From: Atriophallophorus winterbourni
Lineage: Eukaryota > Platyhelminthes > Trematoda > Plagiorchiida > Microphallidae
Length of the DNA stretch: 64,000 nt
Direction of reading: 5' to 3'
Assembly: GCA_013407085.1 (NCBI GenBank)
Contig: JACCGJ010013165.1
Span: 1 to 64,000, forward strand
Shown here one piece after another: positions 63,847 to 64,000 of the stretch. The position numbers were made by a program, and so were the translations under genes. Below the pieces are notes generated by a model, which was not told where the DNA came from, searched no databases, and saw only the letters and a program-made list of their open reading frames with translations. Within the stretch, counting starts at the first letter, position 1. Each line of letters opens with the position of its first letter.

Positions 63847-64000
63847 ATGCATGACATTTGGTGTTGTCGTCTGTTAGAAACGAAATGTCGACTTGACTCC
63901 TTAAACATTTGTTCACATTAGCATACGATAAGAGATCTCTTGAAGTTTCTTCGCTTGTCTCTTGAAATTTTCGTTACCTAATATCTAAATATTCTGTACG

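Overview
The window is a stretch of eukaryotic nuclear genome that is poor in genes and very rich in repeats. It most likely comes from a parasitic flatworm, probably a digenean fluke. This rests on the mix of elements: CR1-like and RTE-like LINEs, a Penelope-like element, K02A2.6-like Gypsy elements, piggyBac, and a tRNA-headed SINE carrying a hammerhead ribozyme like the schistosome Sm-alpha repeats. It also rests on two host genes with large introns. The species cannot be fixed from the sequence alone.

Host genes. Only two host genes can be supported, and they converge. (1) A Rho GDP-dissociation inhibitor lies on the plus strand (23776-31430). It has four exons whose phases fit exactly and encode 190 residues. 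Its introns carry a LINE, an AT-rich palindrome, a SINE nested in a MITE, and a piggyBac element that ends 77 bp before the last exon. (2) A DNAAF5/HEATR2-like HEAT-repeat dynein-arm assembly factor lies on the minus strand (57980 down to 37149). It has nine exons and about 1,090 residues. Its introns are packed with SINEs, LINE tails, a MITE and ribozyme-bearing repeats. Both start and stop codons lie inside the window.

Layout. 1-23000 is a graveyard of LINE fragments on both strands. Its best-preserved member is a CR1-like element at 6470-10285 with a PHD-like finger, an endonuclease and a reverse transcriptase. It also holds a 5.7-copy satellite of about 257 bp at 3412-4876. 23776-31430 is RhoGDI. 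31431-37148 holds a Penelope-like GIY-YIG remnant and LINE tails. 37149-57980 is DNAAF5. 58130-60560 is an RTE-like LINE. 60809-63846 is a Gypsy-type LTR element that kept gag, protease and integrase but lost reverse transcriptase and RNase H.

Main observation. Several unrelated repeat families here carry type I hammerhead ribozyme folds: the 257-bp satellite, a dispersed and partly tandem 236-bp family, a tRNA-headed SINE and, in variant form, the 3' flank of the Penelope-like element. All have a minimal, self-complementary stem III. Tandem head-to-tail units with a ribozyme in each are the arrangement expected of retrozyme-like, circular-RNA-producing repeats. A separate SINE-like family with a CATA tail occurs about 18 times.
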